Assembly (NCBI GenBank): GCA_963779735.1
Contig: CAVZZJ010000010.1
Span: 72,143 to 136,142 of the forward strand
Direction of reading: 5' to 3'
Length of the DNA: 64,000 nucleotides
DNA from: Bog-473 sp963779735
GTDB taxonomy: Bacteria > Actinomycetota > Acidimicrobiia > Acidimicrobiales > RAAP-2
Shown here: positions 35,450-44,420 of the stretch, piece by piece
Position numbering within the stretch: position 1 is the stretch's first letter
Layout of the letters: each line of letters starts with the position of its first letter
Position numbers and translations under genes: made by a program
The notes under the pieces: generated by a model
Told to the model about the DNA's origin: nothing
The model's database searches: none
What the model saw: the letters and a program-made list of their open reading frames with translations, nothing else

Positions 35450-36829
35450 GTGACCACCGCAGACAGGGGGCCGAGGCCCGGAGAGCTGGGCGACATCGCC
35501 CGTGGCGAGCGCTTCTACCAGCAGCTGCTCGATCAGGAGAGCCGACCGGTTCCCGTGAGCCTCCGCGCAACGTCGATCGGCCACACAGAGCCCGTCGACA
35601 TCGCCCCGGCCCGATACTTCGACCCTGAGTTCCATCGGCTCGAGGTCGAGCGGGTCTGGAGCCGTGTGTGGCAGATGGCGTGCCGAGAGGAGCAGATCCC
35701 CGAGGTCGGCGACACGCTCGTCTACGACATCGTCGACTGGTCGCTCATAATCGTGCGCACTGCGCCGGACGAGATCCGCGCGTTCCACAACTCTTGCCTG
35801 CATCGCGGAACGCAGCTTCGAACCAGGCCCGGTCGGGTGACCGGATTTCGCTGCCCCTACCACGGGTTCACCTGGAACTTGGACGGCACGCTACGCGAGA
35901 TCCCTTGCGCGTGGGACTTCCCGCAGATCGACCAGGCGAGCTTCTGCCTCCCCGAGGCACGAGTCGGCACGTGGGGTGGGTTCGTCTTGGTGAACCTCGA
36001 CGCGCAGGCGCCACCGCTCGAGGAGTACCTCGAGGACCTGCCGTGGCATTTTGCCGACTGGCCCCTGGTGGATCGCCACCTCTCCGCGCACGTCGTCCGC
36101 GTGATGCCGTGCAATTGGAAGGTGGCGCTCGAGGCGTTCATTGAGGGGTACCACACGATGGCGGTGCACCCGCAACTACTCCCTATGGCGGCCGATTCGC
36201 TGACCGAGTACGACGTCTACGGGCCGCACGTCAGTCGGATGATCACCGCCGTGGGTGTCAGCAGCGAACACCTCGGCCAGCAGCTCGACGACGCCGAGAT
36301 CGTGCGGGCGATGCTCGGCTCACGCGATGCCGACGTCACCGTCGAACCCGGGTCCAATGCCCGGAGGGCACTCGGCGACCGACTGCGCGCATCGTTGCGG
36401 ACCCGTACGGGCCGCGACTACTCTCTCGTCACCGACGCGGAGCTGCTCGACGGAATCGAGTACTTCCTCTTCCCCAACTTCATGCCGTGGGCGGGGTTCC
36501 TGACGTCGTTCACCTACCGCTTCCGTCCGAACGGTCACGACCCCGACTCCTGCGTGGTCGACATCATGGCGCTCGAGCCGATCCCCGAGGGTGGCCCGCG
36601 CCCGCCGGCCGCGCCGACGCGTTACCTCGGCCCGGAGGAGAGCTGGGCCGATGCGGCCGGGCTAGGCGTCTTCGGGCGCGTGTTCAACCAGGACAGCTCG
36701 ACGTTCGGGCGCGTGCAACGCGGGCTCCATGCCTCGGTGAAGCCGAGCACCAACCTGGCGCGCTACCAGGAGAGCCGGATCCGTCACTTCCACGCCACGC
36801 TCGACCGCTACCTCGCTCGGATCGACTAG
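35450..36829 (+). CDS. Rieske non-heme iron oxygenase, large (alpha) subunit
   Basis: 459 residues from a GTG at 35450 (GAGG about 9 bases upstream). The Rieske [2Fe-2S] site is C116-x-H118 with C135-x2-H138 (SCLHRG and CPYHGF). The mononuclear iron is bound by H235 and H240 (EGYHTMAVH) and D415 (NQDSSTFGRVQRGL). Overall it resembles aromatic-ring or terpenoid hydroxylating oxygenases. No beta subunit or reductase is adjacent. The TAG stop is formed by the TA target duplication of the inserted IS630 element and its first base G; the pre-insertion gene ended with TAG too. Confidence 0.93.
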   Translation: MTTADRGPRPGELGDIARGERFYQQLLDQESRPVPVSLRATSIGHTEPVDIAPARYFDPEFHRLEVERVWSRVWQMACREEQIPEVGDTLVYDIVDWSLIIVRTAPDEIRAFHNSCLHRGTQLRTRPGRVTGFRCPYHGFTWNLDGTLREIPCAWDFPQIDQASFCLPEARVGTWGGFVLVNLDAQAPPLEEYLEDLPWHFADWPLVDRHLSAHVVRVMPCNWKVALEAFIEGYHTMAVHPQLLPMAADSLTEYDVYGPHVSRMITAVGVSSEHLGQQLDDAEIVRAMLGSRDADVTVEPGSNARRALGDRLRASLRTRTGRDYSLVTDAELLDGIEYFLFPNFMPWAGFLTSFTYRFRPNGHDPDSCVVDIMALEPIPEGGPRPPAAPTRYLGPEESWADAAGLGVFGRVFNQDSSTFGRVQRGLHASVKPSTNLARYQESRIRHFHATLDRYLARID

Positions 36830-38446
36830 TGCAGCGGCAATGAAGGTCGGCAGGCAAACTACACCCTTGTATTTTGACGCGCAGTCGCGCATGATGTAGA
36901 GGTTGGAGTTGGCGCGTTGAAAGAGGACGTGCATGGCTCGGCCAGCGGAAGTGTTCGTCAGGACGTTGCGCGGCAAGGAGCGGCGTTGGCTGCGCTCGCT
37001 TCGACGGCGAGGCACCGAGTTCGCCTCGGCCGTGATGGTGCGCAGAGCGCAGGTGATCGACATGTCCAGGCGTGGCTACAGCGCTGCTGAGATCGCCGAC
37101 GCCCTCGACGCGACGGGCGATTGGGTGCGCAAGGTGATCCATGAGTTCAACGACATCGGACTCGAGGCCCTCGTGCCAGCGTGGGGTGGGGGCAGGCCAA
37201 AAGTGATCACCGACGAGATCCGCGCCCGCATCATCGACATCGTCGACTCACGCCCCCAAGAACTCGGCGAGCCCTACACGACCTGGTCGCTCTCGCACCT
37301 TCGTACCTATCTGATGCGTGCCGGCGTGGTGAAGACGATCTCGAAAGAGCGCCTGCGGGTGATCCTCCTCGAAGAGGGCCACACCACCCAGTCCACCAAG
37401 GGCTGGAAGCACTCGCCTGACCCCGAGTTCTCCACCAAGGCGGCGCGGCTGCGACGGTTGTACGCGGCGGCCGAGTCCGGACGCCTCGACGGAGTGCTGG
37501 TGTGCTTCGACGAGCACGGCCCGGTCACCCCCACTCCCAAAGGTGGGCGGGGCTGGTGGAGGCGCGGCCGCCCTGGGCGCATCCGGGCCAACTACCGAAA
37601 GCCTCACGGAGTGGCCCACTTCTTCGGTGTCTATGACGTAGGGGCTGACCAGCTCTTCGGCCGGCTGGTACTTCCGCAAGGGAGCCGACCATGTGATCGC
37701 CACCTTAAAGATGATTCGGGCCCGTTATCCGGGTCAGCGCATCTGGGTGATCCAGGACAACCTGTCCTCGCACTGGACCAACGAGGTGCGCACGACGGCC
37801 CGCCAGCTGTCGATCACCTTGGTGCCAACGCCCACCTACGCCAGCTGGCTCAACCGCATCGAGTGCCACTTCGGGGTGATGGTCAAGGCTGTCTTCGCCG
37901 GCTCGGACTTTTTGGACCACGAAGAGATCCAGGCCGCGGTGTCCGCTTACCTGCGGCGCCGCAACGTAGAAGCCCGCCGGAACCGGGACGAACGCCGGGC
38001 CGCTCAACAGGTACGTCGCCTGCGCCGACGCCGGGCCGCCCAGCGCCTCCGCCCTGTGGCCTGAGCTGTCCCATAGCATCGCCTTTGTGGCCATCCCCGA
38101 GCGAGCACGCCTCGAACTCGAACGACGCCTCGAGGCGCACCGAAAGGATCGCTGGCCCTCACTAAAAGAGGCTCGGGTCCGCTTCCACGCCCCCTACGCC
38201 TATGTCGAGGCCACCATGCCTGACGATTACGACCAGCCGCTGTTCCGACTGCGCTGGACCGGTCACCCCCAACAAAAGTGGGCCTTCGCCATATGGCTGG
38301 CAAGCAAGGACGGCTACGAGAGATCGGTGCTACCCAGTGGCTCGCTCGTTGGCACGGTGGAAGAGGCGATGGACTGCGCATGCGGTCTCTATCTCGGTGA
38401 CATCAGTGCGTGGCAATTACCCCGTCAACGTTCCGCGCCTCGCCAC
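36829..38446 (+). mobile_element. IS630-family insertion sequence with passenger gene
   Basis: 1618 bp. The left end GTGCAGCGGCAATGAAGGTC and the reverse complement of the right end GTGGCGAGGCGCGGAACGTT match at 3 of 3 outer and about 14 of 23 positions, as imperfect terminal inverted repeats. TA flanks both sides (36827-36828 and 38447-38448), the typical IS630 target duplication. It carries the transposase and a 120-residue passenger gene. Removing the element and one TA restores ATCGAC-TA-GTCATCC, in which the Rieske and SnoaL stop codons share CTAG. Confidence 0.87.
36933..38064 (+). pseudogene. IS630-family transposase, split by a frameshift
   Basis: The first part has an N-terminal helix-turn-helix (RRGYSAAEIADALDATGDWV) and TTWSLSHLRTYLMRAGVV, then the first catalytic Asp in LVCFDEHGP. 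After QLFGR the reading shifts by one base at about 37662-37666. The second frame gives WYFRKGADHVIATLKMIRAR, Asp in VIQDNLSSH and Glu in SWLNRIECHFG, completing the DDE triad. Some IS630 members express the transposase by programmed shifting, but no slippery run is seen, so an indel is equally likely. About 377 residues when joined. Confidence 0.88.
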
Positions 38447-38449
38447 TAG
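38087..38449 (+). CDS. IS630 passenger: small conserved hypothetical protein
   Basis: 120 residues from a GTG at 38087, 22 bp after the transposase stop and inside the IS. Its own stop TAG is completed by the TA target duplication plus the flanking G, so its end depends on the insertion site. The protein has an Arg/Glu-rich N-terminus (MAIPERARLELERRLEAHRK) and a core FHAPYAYVEATM, FAIWLASKDGYERSVLPSGS and AMDCACGLYL. I recall similar small proteins beside actinobacterial transposases, but no function is known. It may help transposition or be a hitchhiker. Confidence 0.72.
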   Translation: MAIPERARLELERRLEAHRKDRWPSLKEARVRFHAPYAYVEATMPDDYDQPLFRLRWTGHPQQKWAFAIWLASKDGYERSVLPSGSLVGTVEEAMDCACGLYLGDISAWQLPRQRSAPRH

Positions 38450-38883
38450 TCATCCTTGGCCGTCGGTTTGGGCCGGCGCGGGTCGTGCGGCTTGCCCGAG
38501 TCCGCCCCACCGTGGCGGCGAAGAAACGTCATCTTGCGGGTTTCGAGGCGCCAGCCGTTCTCCGTGCGGCGGTAGGTGTCGCTGTACCAGCCCATGCGCA
38601 TGTGGTGGTTGGTCTGGTCGATGAAGAGCAGCGGCACTTGACCCGAACCCGTGTCGCCATCGAGCTCGAGGACGGGCGCACCCGTCAGGAAGAGGCCCTT
38701 CGGTGCCGCCTCCACCAGGGCGGGCCAGTCTTCGAGCCCGTAGGTCTCCCCAAAGGCGCTGTAGGTGCCATCGGGGGTGAAGACGCTCTCCATGATCTGG
38801 TGGATATCGCCCTGCGTCATCTTGAGTGCGTAAATGGCGCAAAGCTGCTCCAGCTCTACGACATCCTCGATCGGTAAATCCAT
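38446..38883 (-). CDS. SnoaL-like/NTF2-fold protein
   Basis: 145 residues from an ATG at 38883, with AAAGGAG 11 bases upstream; a TTG at 38904 would add seven residues. The pattern IEDVVELEQLCAIYALKMTQ, ESVFTPDGTYSAFGE, LFIDQTNHHMRMGWYSDTYR and NGWRLETRKMTFLRRHG is that of SnoaL_4 proteins that accompany oxygenases and dehydratases. The stop codon is completed by the IS630 target TA. It is the first member of a minus-strand series extending to 47339, separated by short gaps from the next genes. A dehydratase or isomerase role is possible. Confidence 0.85.
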   Translation of the reverse strand: MDLPIEDVVELEQLCAIYALKMTQGDIHQIMESVFTPDGTYSAFGETYGLEDWPALVEAAPKGLFLTGAPVLELDGDTGSGQVPLLFIDQTNHHMRMGWYSDTYRRTENGWRLETRKMTFLRRHGGADSGKPHDPRRPKPTAKDD

Positions 38884-38940
38884 CAGCGTCAACGCTCCTT
38901 TCAAATTGTGCGAACCGAGACCGCCCCGGTGTCACGGGCC

Positions 38941-39354
38941 TCAGCCCACCTCCTTCGCTCTGCGCTCGAAGTCGTCGCGAACCTCCTGTGGCCGGATGTC
39001 GTTGAGGGCCCACACGACGCAGAACTCCATTCCTGCGGGATCCCGCATGACGACCCAGCGGCCCGGGTGGTCGGCCCACGACGGATCGACCATCGTCGCC
39101 CCCAGTGCCAAGAGCCGATCCACTTCCGCGTCGAGATCGTCGGTATGGATGTCGAAGTGGACGCCGGCCGTCCCCGTTCCGACATCTTGGACGGTGATCC
39201 TGTTCGGCGGCGCGGCGTTTTCCAGGATGTGGTACTCAGCCAGGCGCGTCGGCGTCGGCGTCGCACCCAAGGCCGCCGACCAGAAGGCGACCGTCTGGTC
39301 GCGAACGTCGGACGGAGCGTCGATCACGAAGGTGCTCAACAGGTTGCGATGCAC
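38941..39354 (-). CDS. VOC/glyoxalase-like protein
   Basis: 137 residues. The GTG at 39354 has AGAGGGG six bases upstream, better than the ATG at 39423. Two VOC half-repeats: LLSTFVIDAPSDVRDQTVAF and VHFDIHTDDLDAEVDRLLAL, with GATMVDPSWADHPGRWVVMR and DPAGMEFCVVW at the end. This is the single-chain 'glyoxalase-like' form common in actinobacteria. The metal-binding residues are only partly clear. The 194 bp upstream (39355-39548) hold no gene. Confidence 0.85.
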   Translation of the reverse strand: MHRNLLSTFVIDAPSDVRDQTVAFWSAALGATPTPTRLAEYHILENAAPPNRITVQDVGTGTAGVHFDIHTDDLDAEVDRLLALGATMVDPSWADHPGRWVVMRDPAGMEFCVVWALNDIRPQEVRDDFERRAKEVG

Positions 39355-39548
39355 GACAACCCCTCTCTGCCATGGACTGGCAAGCTCGGAAACGGTGATG
39401 GCGAGCCGAAGGCGTCGCTGCATTGGACTCCCACCGGTGAGACTCTACAACCACGTGCACGAGGTGCCATGGGGGGGACGCGGGACAAGGGGGCGTCGGT
39501 CGATGGCGAGGTCGGCGTTGCGCGATGCGGTCGTCGGCCGAAGGGAGG

Positions 39549-40301
39549 TCAGGAGCCGACGCCGCCGTCGACGGCGATGGCCTGGCCGGTGAGGAATCCG
39601 GGGGCCTCCTCACACAGCCATAGCGCCACCTCGGCGATCTCACTGGCCTCCGCCAGGCGCCCGGTGGGATTCGTCGAGACGAGGCGATCGATGAGCTCGG
39701 GCGACATCGAACGGCGGAACATCGGGGTGTCGACGGTTCCGGGGCAGATAGCGTTCACCCGCACGCCGTGAGGTGCGTACTCGCGCGCGGCGGCGCGGGT
39801 CAAGCCGACGACGCCGTGCTTGGCGGCGGTGTAGGCCGGCACGGTCGGCGCCGCACGGAGCCCGGCCACCGAGGCGCAGTTTACGATGGAGCCGCCGCCA
39901 GCCTTGACGATCTCGGGCAGCTCGTAGCGCATGCAGGACCAGGTGCCGGTGAGATCGACCGCGATCACCCGGTTCCAGTTCTCCATGGTGCACTCGGCGG
40001 TGGGTTTGCCGTGCTCGCCGTCAACGCCGGCGGCGTTGAACGCGGCGTCGAGGCGCCCGTAGGTTGCGATTGCCCCGCCCACCGCGTCACGGACGGTATC
40101 GTCGTCGGTCACGTCACAGGGGAAGAAGGTGCATACCCCCAACCGGCGTAGCTCCGCCTCGACGTCGCGTCCGGCCTCCTCGTTCACGTCGGCCAGCACG
40201 GTCGCATACCCGCGACGCACGAAGGCCTCCGCCGCGGCCCGGCCGATGCCCGAACCGGCACCGGTCACGAAGACGACTTTGCGTTCCTCGGCTCCGTCCA
40301 T
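39549..40301 (-). CDS. Classical short-chain dehydrogenase/reductase
   Basis: 250 residues, the classical SDR length. Cofactor motif VTGAGSGIGRAAAEAFVRRG, the D-V/N-A-A-G structural motif (AAFNAAGVDG), catalytic Ser in NCASVAGL, Y-x-x-x-K in PAYTAAKHGVVGL and the C-terminal PGFLTGQAIAVDGGVGS. The Asp after the second beta strand (LADVNEEAG) favours NAD(H). It oxidises or reduces a secondary alcohol/ketone. The next gene on this strand ends 51 bp upstream, so it may be part of the same transcript as the amidohydrolase. Confidence 0.92.
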   Translation of the reverse strand: MDGAEERKVVFVTGAGSGIGRAAAEAFVRRGYATVLADVNEEAGRDVEAELRRLGVCTFFPCDVTDDDTVRDAVGGAIATYGRLDAAFNAAGVDGEHGKPTAECTMENWNRVIAVDLTGTWSCMRYELPEIVKAGGGSIVNCASVAGLRAAPTVPAYTAAKHGVVGLTRAAAREYAPHGVRVNAICPGTVDTPMFRRSMSPELIDRLVSTNPTGRLAEASEIAEVALWLCEEAPGFLTGQAIAVDGGVGS

Positions 40302-40352
40302 CGCTCCTCAGCTCTCGATCGTTTCCGTTCGGCGTCCCAACAGACCAGTTGG

Positions 40353-41624
40353 TCAGGCCGCCGTGCGACTTGCCCGTGGGGGGAGGCGGTCGATCACCAG
40401 GGCGCCGTCGCGGATGACGGCCTTCAGCACCTCGTTCGGGCGTGCGAGCAGGGACAGATCGGCGAGAGGGTCGCCGTCGATGATGATGAGGTCGGCCATG
40501 GCCCCCTGCTCGACGACACCCACGCTGGCCGGGGGATCGAGCAGCAGCTGGCCGGCGTTGCCGGTGCCCCACCGCAGCACGTCGACCGGCGACAAACCGT
40601 CGATCTCGCCGTAGTAGGCGAACTCGCGGCCGTAGTTGCCGACCTGGTGGTCGAGCGGATCGTCCTTTATCATGTTGCGGAACACACCGCTGTAGTCGTC
40701 TCCGATCAGGATCCGGACGCCCGCCTGCTGCGCCAGCGGGAGCATTGCGCGCACGTGGTCGTAGTGCGCCCGCGTCACGCCGAACTGCTCGGCATACCCG
40801 ACCTCGAGCAGGCTCCACAGATACACGAGGCTGGGCACCCAGAAGGTTCCCGCCTCGACCATCTTCTCGATGCACTCTTCGTCGATCTCATCTCCGTGGT
40901 CGAGGATGTCGACCCCGAGCTCAATGCACTCGAGCATCATCTCCTTGTCGGCAACGTGCGCCCGTACCTTGGCGCCGCGCTCGTGCGCGGTGTTCACGAT
41001 GGCGGAGATCTCGTCCCGCGCCATGTTGCGCGTCGTGCGGCTCGGGATCCCGTGGCCGGCGCTGGCCATGATCTTGATCGTCTCCACGCCGCGGCTGATC
41101 TCCTGGCGGACGAGCTTTCGCAACGCGTCGGGACCGTCGTCGCAGAGGTCAAGGCCCGCTGTCTGGTAGGGCTTCCACCAGCGCGAGCGGTTGTTCATGT
41201 CACCCGTCGTGCCGATGTGGTGGCCACAGGCGCGGATGCGGGGGCCCGGAATGATCTCCTGGGCGATGGCCATCTTCAGCTGGACGTCGATGTCGTGCGC
41301 GCAGGCTGCGCCGACGTAGCCGGTGAAGCCGCTCTCGAGCAGGACGCGGCAGGTGCGCACGCCGATGGCCATCATGACGCCGGGCGGGAGTTCCTTGCCC
41401 GGCTTCTCGCCCGCGAAGATGTCGAACTTGTAGAAGTCCGGATGCAGGTGGCAGGTGATGAGCCCGGGCATCAGCGTCCTGCCGCCGACGTCCACGACGT
41501 CTCCCGACACCTCGCGCGGCGTGTCGTCGATCGCCACGATACGGTCCCCGTCCACGCTCACGGTATGCCTGCCCGGGAGCACCTCGCGACCGTCGAAGAC
41601 CCTTGCGTTCGTCAGCACCAACAT
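40353..41624 (-). CDS. Metal-dependent amidohydrolase (imidazolonepropionase/prolidase-like)
   Basis: 423 residues; the ATG at 41624 follows GGGAGG at good spacing. A TIM-barrel amidohydrolase: H-x-H in ITCHLHPDFY, carboxylated Lys candidate in ETIKIMASAGHG, His in VRAHVADKEMM and ILDHGDEID, and the final Asp in ILIGDDYSG. Features MLVLTNARVFDGREV and GALVIDRLP are typical of the composite-domain family. It probably opens a cyclic amide, lactam or similar bond. The gene precedes an SDR and follows a crotonase, consistent with ring cleavage in a catabolic pathway. A palindrome CGGCA-N5-TGCCG lies 23 bp upstream. Confidence 0.9.
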   Translation of the reverse strand: MLVLTNARVFDGREVLPGRHTVSVDGDRIVAIDDTPREVSGDVVDVGGRTLMPGLITCHLHPDFYKFDIFAGEKPGKELPPGVMMAIGVRTCRVLLESGFTGYVGAACAHDIDVQLKMAIAQEIIPGPRIRACGHHIGTTGDMNNRSRWWKPYQTAGLDLCDDGPDALRKLVRQEISRGVETIKIMASAGHGIPSRTTRNMARDEISAIVNTAHERGAKVRAHVADKEMMLECIELGVDILDHGDEIDEECIEKMVEAGTFWVPSLVYLWSLLEVGYAEQFGVTRAHYDHVRAMLPLAQQAGVRILIGDDYSGVFRNMIKDDPLDHQVGNYGREFAYYGEIDGLSPVDVLRWGTGNAGQLLLDPPASVGVVEQGAMADLIIIDGDPLADLSLLARPNEVLKAVIRDGALVIDRLPPRASRTAA

Positions 41625-41722
41625 CGGAAGTCCTCCCTTGACGTATCGGCACGGCATGCCGGGAATGGGGCGGATTGGGACACCGTCTTTTCCTGCATGT
41701 CGCCTGGCAACAGCATCGCGGG

Positions 41723-42691
41723 CTACTCGGCCGCTCGCCCGCGGCGGCTCAGGCGCCATTCGGGGGGGAACAGCTCGTCGTTGTCGCGGACAGAGTTGGT
41801 CAGGCCGCGGTCGAGGGTCTCGCGGTTGAGCTCGAGCGACGCCCCGTCGGGCTGCAGCATGCGGCCGGTGGACTCGAGCAGGCCGGAGATGATGCTGCCC
41901 ATGTACTCGCCCTGGTGCTGCTTGAAGATCTCGAAGAACGTCTTCTGGACGAACACGGTATCGGTCGGTCGGGAGCGAGCGCAGGCGAGCGCGTACTTCT
42001 CCGTCATGGCCTCGAGCTCGTCGAAGGGCACGACGGCGTTGACAAAGTTGCAGTCGTACATCTCCCGGGCGGTGAACGGCCTACCGGTGAACACCATCTC
42101 CATGAACTTGCGGACGCCCATCATCGTGCACCACTGCCACTGACGCGCCGCGAAGCCGGCGTAGCGGAAGGCGGCGTGGCCGAACAGGGCATCCTCCGAC
42201 GAGATGACCAGGTCGGCGTCGGCCGCCTGGTAGAAGTGCCAGCCGTAGCAGTAGCCCCGCACCTCGAGGATGCTGATCTTCTTGAAGTCCTGCAGGCTCC
42301 GCATCCCGGCGCTGGGGTCGGTGTAGAACTGCACGTTGGAAGCGTTGTAGCGGTACGACTTCCCCGGCGGGTACTCGACGTCGGCGTCCTCGGGGATGCG
42401 CAGGGCGGTTTTCATCGTCACATCGCCTCGCCGGGCCATGATGTCCATCAGTTCGGGAAGGTCGGCACCGCTGCCGAGATCCGGGCCGTTCGCCCGGATC
42501 ACGAGCACCTTGACGTCGTCGTCGATGCCGGCCAGGCGGATGAGGTCGGCGTACCGGTGCTCGGCATCGATCGTCATGGCGTTGAGCTCGTCGGCACGAT
42601 TCAGGGTGATCGTCGCGATCTTGGTCGCCGGGTCCTTCTCGTAAAGGACGATCTCCTCCGCCGACGGACGCTTCCTCTTCTTCTCTGCCAT
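41723..42691 (-). CDS. Enoyl-CoA hydratase/isomerase family protein (long form)
   Basis: 322 residues, longer than the 260 of a typical crotonase. The N-terminus is Lys/Arg-rich (MAEKKRKRPSAEEI). The fold is shown by NRADELNAMTIDAEHRYADL, oxyanion loop GPDLGSGADLPEL, an inserted segment around DVEYPPGKSYRYNASNVQFY, and VRGYCYGWHFYQAADADLVI. The insertion and the long C-terminus resemble 6-oxocyclohex-1-ene-type or carnitinyl-CoA dehydratase-like members; I cannot name the activity. It sits downstream of the acyl-CoA ligase on the same strand, 46 bp apart. Confidence 0.87.
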   Translation of the reverse strand: MAEKKRKRPSAEEIVLYEKDPATKIATITLNRADELNAMTIDAEHRYADLIRLAGIDDDVKVLVIRANGPDLGSGADLPELMDIMARRGDVTMKTALRIPEDADVEYPPGKSYRYNASNVQFYTDPSAGMRSLQDFKKISILEVRGYCYGWHFYQAADADLVISSEDALFGHAAFRYAGFAARQWQWCTMMGVRKFMEMVFTGRPFTAREMYDCNFVNAVVPFDELEAMTEKYALACARSRPTDTVFVQKTFFEIFKQHQGEYMGSIISGLLESTGRMLQPDGASLELNRETLDRGLTNSVRDNDELFPPEWRLSRRGRAAE

Positions 42692-42737
42692 GCGGCTCCT
42701 TCCTTTCGCGGACGAACTGCCCCTCCAGCGGTTGCAC

Positions 42738-44393
42738 TCAGCCCACGGCCGGCGTTACCTGCTCGGTCGCTGGCTCCCCGGCCAGCCGGGATGCGAGAAG
42801 TGCGGCCAGGTCGACGAGCTGCAGCTTCCCGGTCGCCGTCCTCGGTACGTCGTCGTGCGAAATGAACACGATGCGGCGCGGGATCTTGAAGCTCGAGAGC
42901 CGCTCTCGAAGGGCGATCTTGAGGCTCTCCTCGGTCGGGCTGGCGCCCCCGCACGGGACCACCGCCGCGGCGACCATCTCGCCGAGCTCGGCATCGGGCA
43001 GCCCGGCGACCAGCGACAGCTCCACGTCCGGCAACGCGTTCAACGCCGCCTCTACCTCCAGGCGCGAGACATTGGCCGAGTTCGTCTTTATCATGTCGCC
43101 GGTGCGACCGACGAAGAAGGCATAGCCATCGGAATCGATCCGCACAAGGTCGTTCGTCGGGTAGAAGCCGTCGGGCGTGAACACCTTGCGCCGGTCGACC
43201 TTGTAGAAGCCCGTCATCAGCGCCCCCCCGCGGAGTTGCAGCTCACCGACCTCGCCTGCCGCCACCTCCTCGCCCGTCTCCGGATCCACCACCCGTCGCT
43301 CAATGCCGTTAACGGCGCGGCCCGACGCGCCAGCCTTGTCGTCCGGCATACGCCAATTGATCGGCTCGGCGCTGTGCGCCGAGAAGCTCTCCGACATCCC
43401 GAAGAGGTTGGCCCGGAGGCCGGGAGGGATGCGCACGCCGTGCTCGTCGCGTGGTGGCCCGCCCATTCCCCGGATCTTATCGACGTCGATGCCGCGCTCC
43501 ATGGCCGCAGCGCGCAGCTTCGCCAACATTTGCCACACGACGACGTAGGTGATGTCGTATCGCTCCATGGCGGCGAGCACGTCCTCGAGGTCCGGCGACC
43601 GCGGGTAGACCAACGTCCCGCCCGTGCTCAGCACCTGCAGCGCCGCCGCGATGCCGCCCATCCAGAACGCCGGCAGCAGTGACAAGGTGCGATCGGCGCT
43701 CGTCAACAAGAAGTAGGGGGCGAGGGCCCTTGGCTGGCGTGCCACCGCCCACTGTCCGTGCACGACCGCCTTCGGGATGGCCGTGCTTCCCGAGGTGTAG
43801 ACGACGAACGCATCATCGGCCGGCGACACCTCGCGCTCGACGGCGGCGAGCAGCCCAGCAGCCGGCGCATCGGCAGCATCGGCCCGGGCCAGGAGGTCTT
43901 CGATCGGGCGCGCCCAGGACAGGCCGTCGGTATCGTCGAGCCAGATCGAGCGCAGAAGTGGGGCGCTCGGGAGCCGCAGCGAGCCCGCACTGCTCTCGCT
44001 CAACCCTGGCAGCGCCGCTGTGAGGTTGTTGACGAAGTCGTGACGCAAGAAGCGGCGCACGCCGATGAGGACATGGGCGTCGCTCGTGCGGATGATCTGC
44101 GCCAGCTCCGGCGGCGTCGTCAGGGTGCTGATGGGCGTGACCAGCGCGCCGATGCGCAGAGCGGCGTAGAAGGTGGTCAACCAGAGGGCGCCGTCGGGGG
44201 CCAGGACGCCGATCCGGGTACCCTTCCCAACGCCACTCGCCAGCAGCGCCCGCGCCATGCGGTCGGAACGCCGATCGAGCTCCCGGTAGGTCATGGTCTC
44301 CTCGGCGAGGATGAGCGCGACGTGATCGCCGCGCGCCGCGACGATCTCCGCGAACAGCTCGGGGAACGTCGATGCCGGCTCAGCGCCCTCCAT
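42738..44393 (-). CDS. Acyl-CoA synthetase / AMP-dependent ligase
   Basis: 551 residues. The motif VVYTSGSTAIPKAVVHGQW (ATP phosphate loop), GMSESFSAHSAEP, GFYPTNDLVRIDSDGYAFFV and RTGDMIKTNSANVSRLEVEA identify an ANL-family ligase. The C-terminal Lys is in TATGKLQLVDL. It probably activates the pathway acid as CoA thioester, the same chemistry as the ligase at 33239. The gene lies between a VOC gene and the long crotonase on the minus strand in a likely operon running from about 47339 to 38446. Substrate specificity is not deducible. Confidence 0.93.
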   Translation of the reverse strand: MEGAEPASTFPELFAEIVAARGDHVALILAEETMTYRELDRRSDRMARALLASGVGKGTRIGVLAPDGALWLTTFYAALRIGALVTPISTLTTPPELAQIIRTSDAHVLIGVRRFLRHDFVNNLTAALPGLSESSAGSLRLPSAPLLRSIWLDDTDGLSWARPIEDLLARADAADAPAAGLLAAVEREVSPADDAFVVYTSGSTAIPKAVVHGQWAVARQPRALAPYFLLTSADRTLSLLPAFWMGGIAAALQVLSTGGTLVYPRSPDLEDVLAAMERYDITYVVVWQMLAKLRAAAMERGIDVDKIRGMGGPPRDEHGVRIPPGLRANLFGMSESFSAHSAEPINWRMPDDKAGASGRAVNGIERRVVDPETGEEVAAGEVGELQLRGGALMTGFYKVDRRKVFTPDGFYPTNDLVRIDSDGYAFFVGRTGDMIKTNSANVSRLEVEAALNALPDVELSLVAGLPDAELGEMVAAAVVPCGGASPTEESLKIALRERLSSFKIPRRIVFISHDDVPRTATGKLQLVDLAALLASRLAGEPATEQVTPAVG

Positions 44394-44420
44394 CAGCCTC
44401 CTCTCGACCGCGCCGCCGGC

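Noticed and set aside
35440..35450. GGTTCGAAT as a tRNA T-loop.
   Set aside because: No acceptor or anticodon stem pairs around it; it is the leader of the Rieske gene.
37662..37666. Programmed frameshift in the IS630 transposase.
   Set aside because: No A/T-rich slippery run is visible; kept only as an alternative because some IS families do this.
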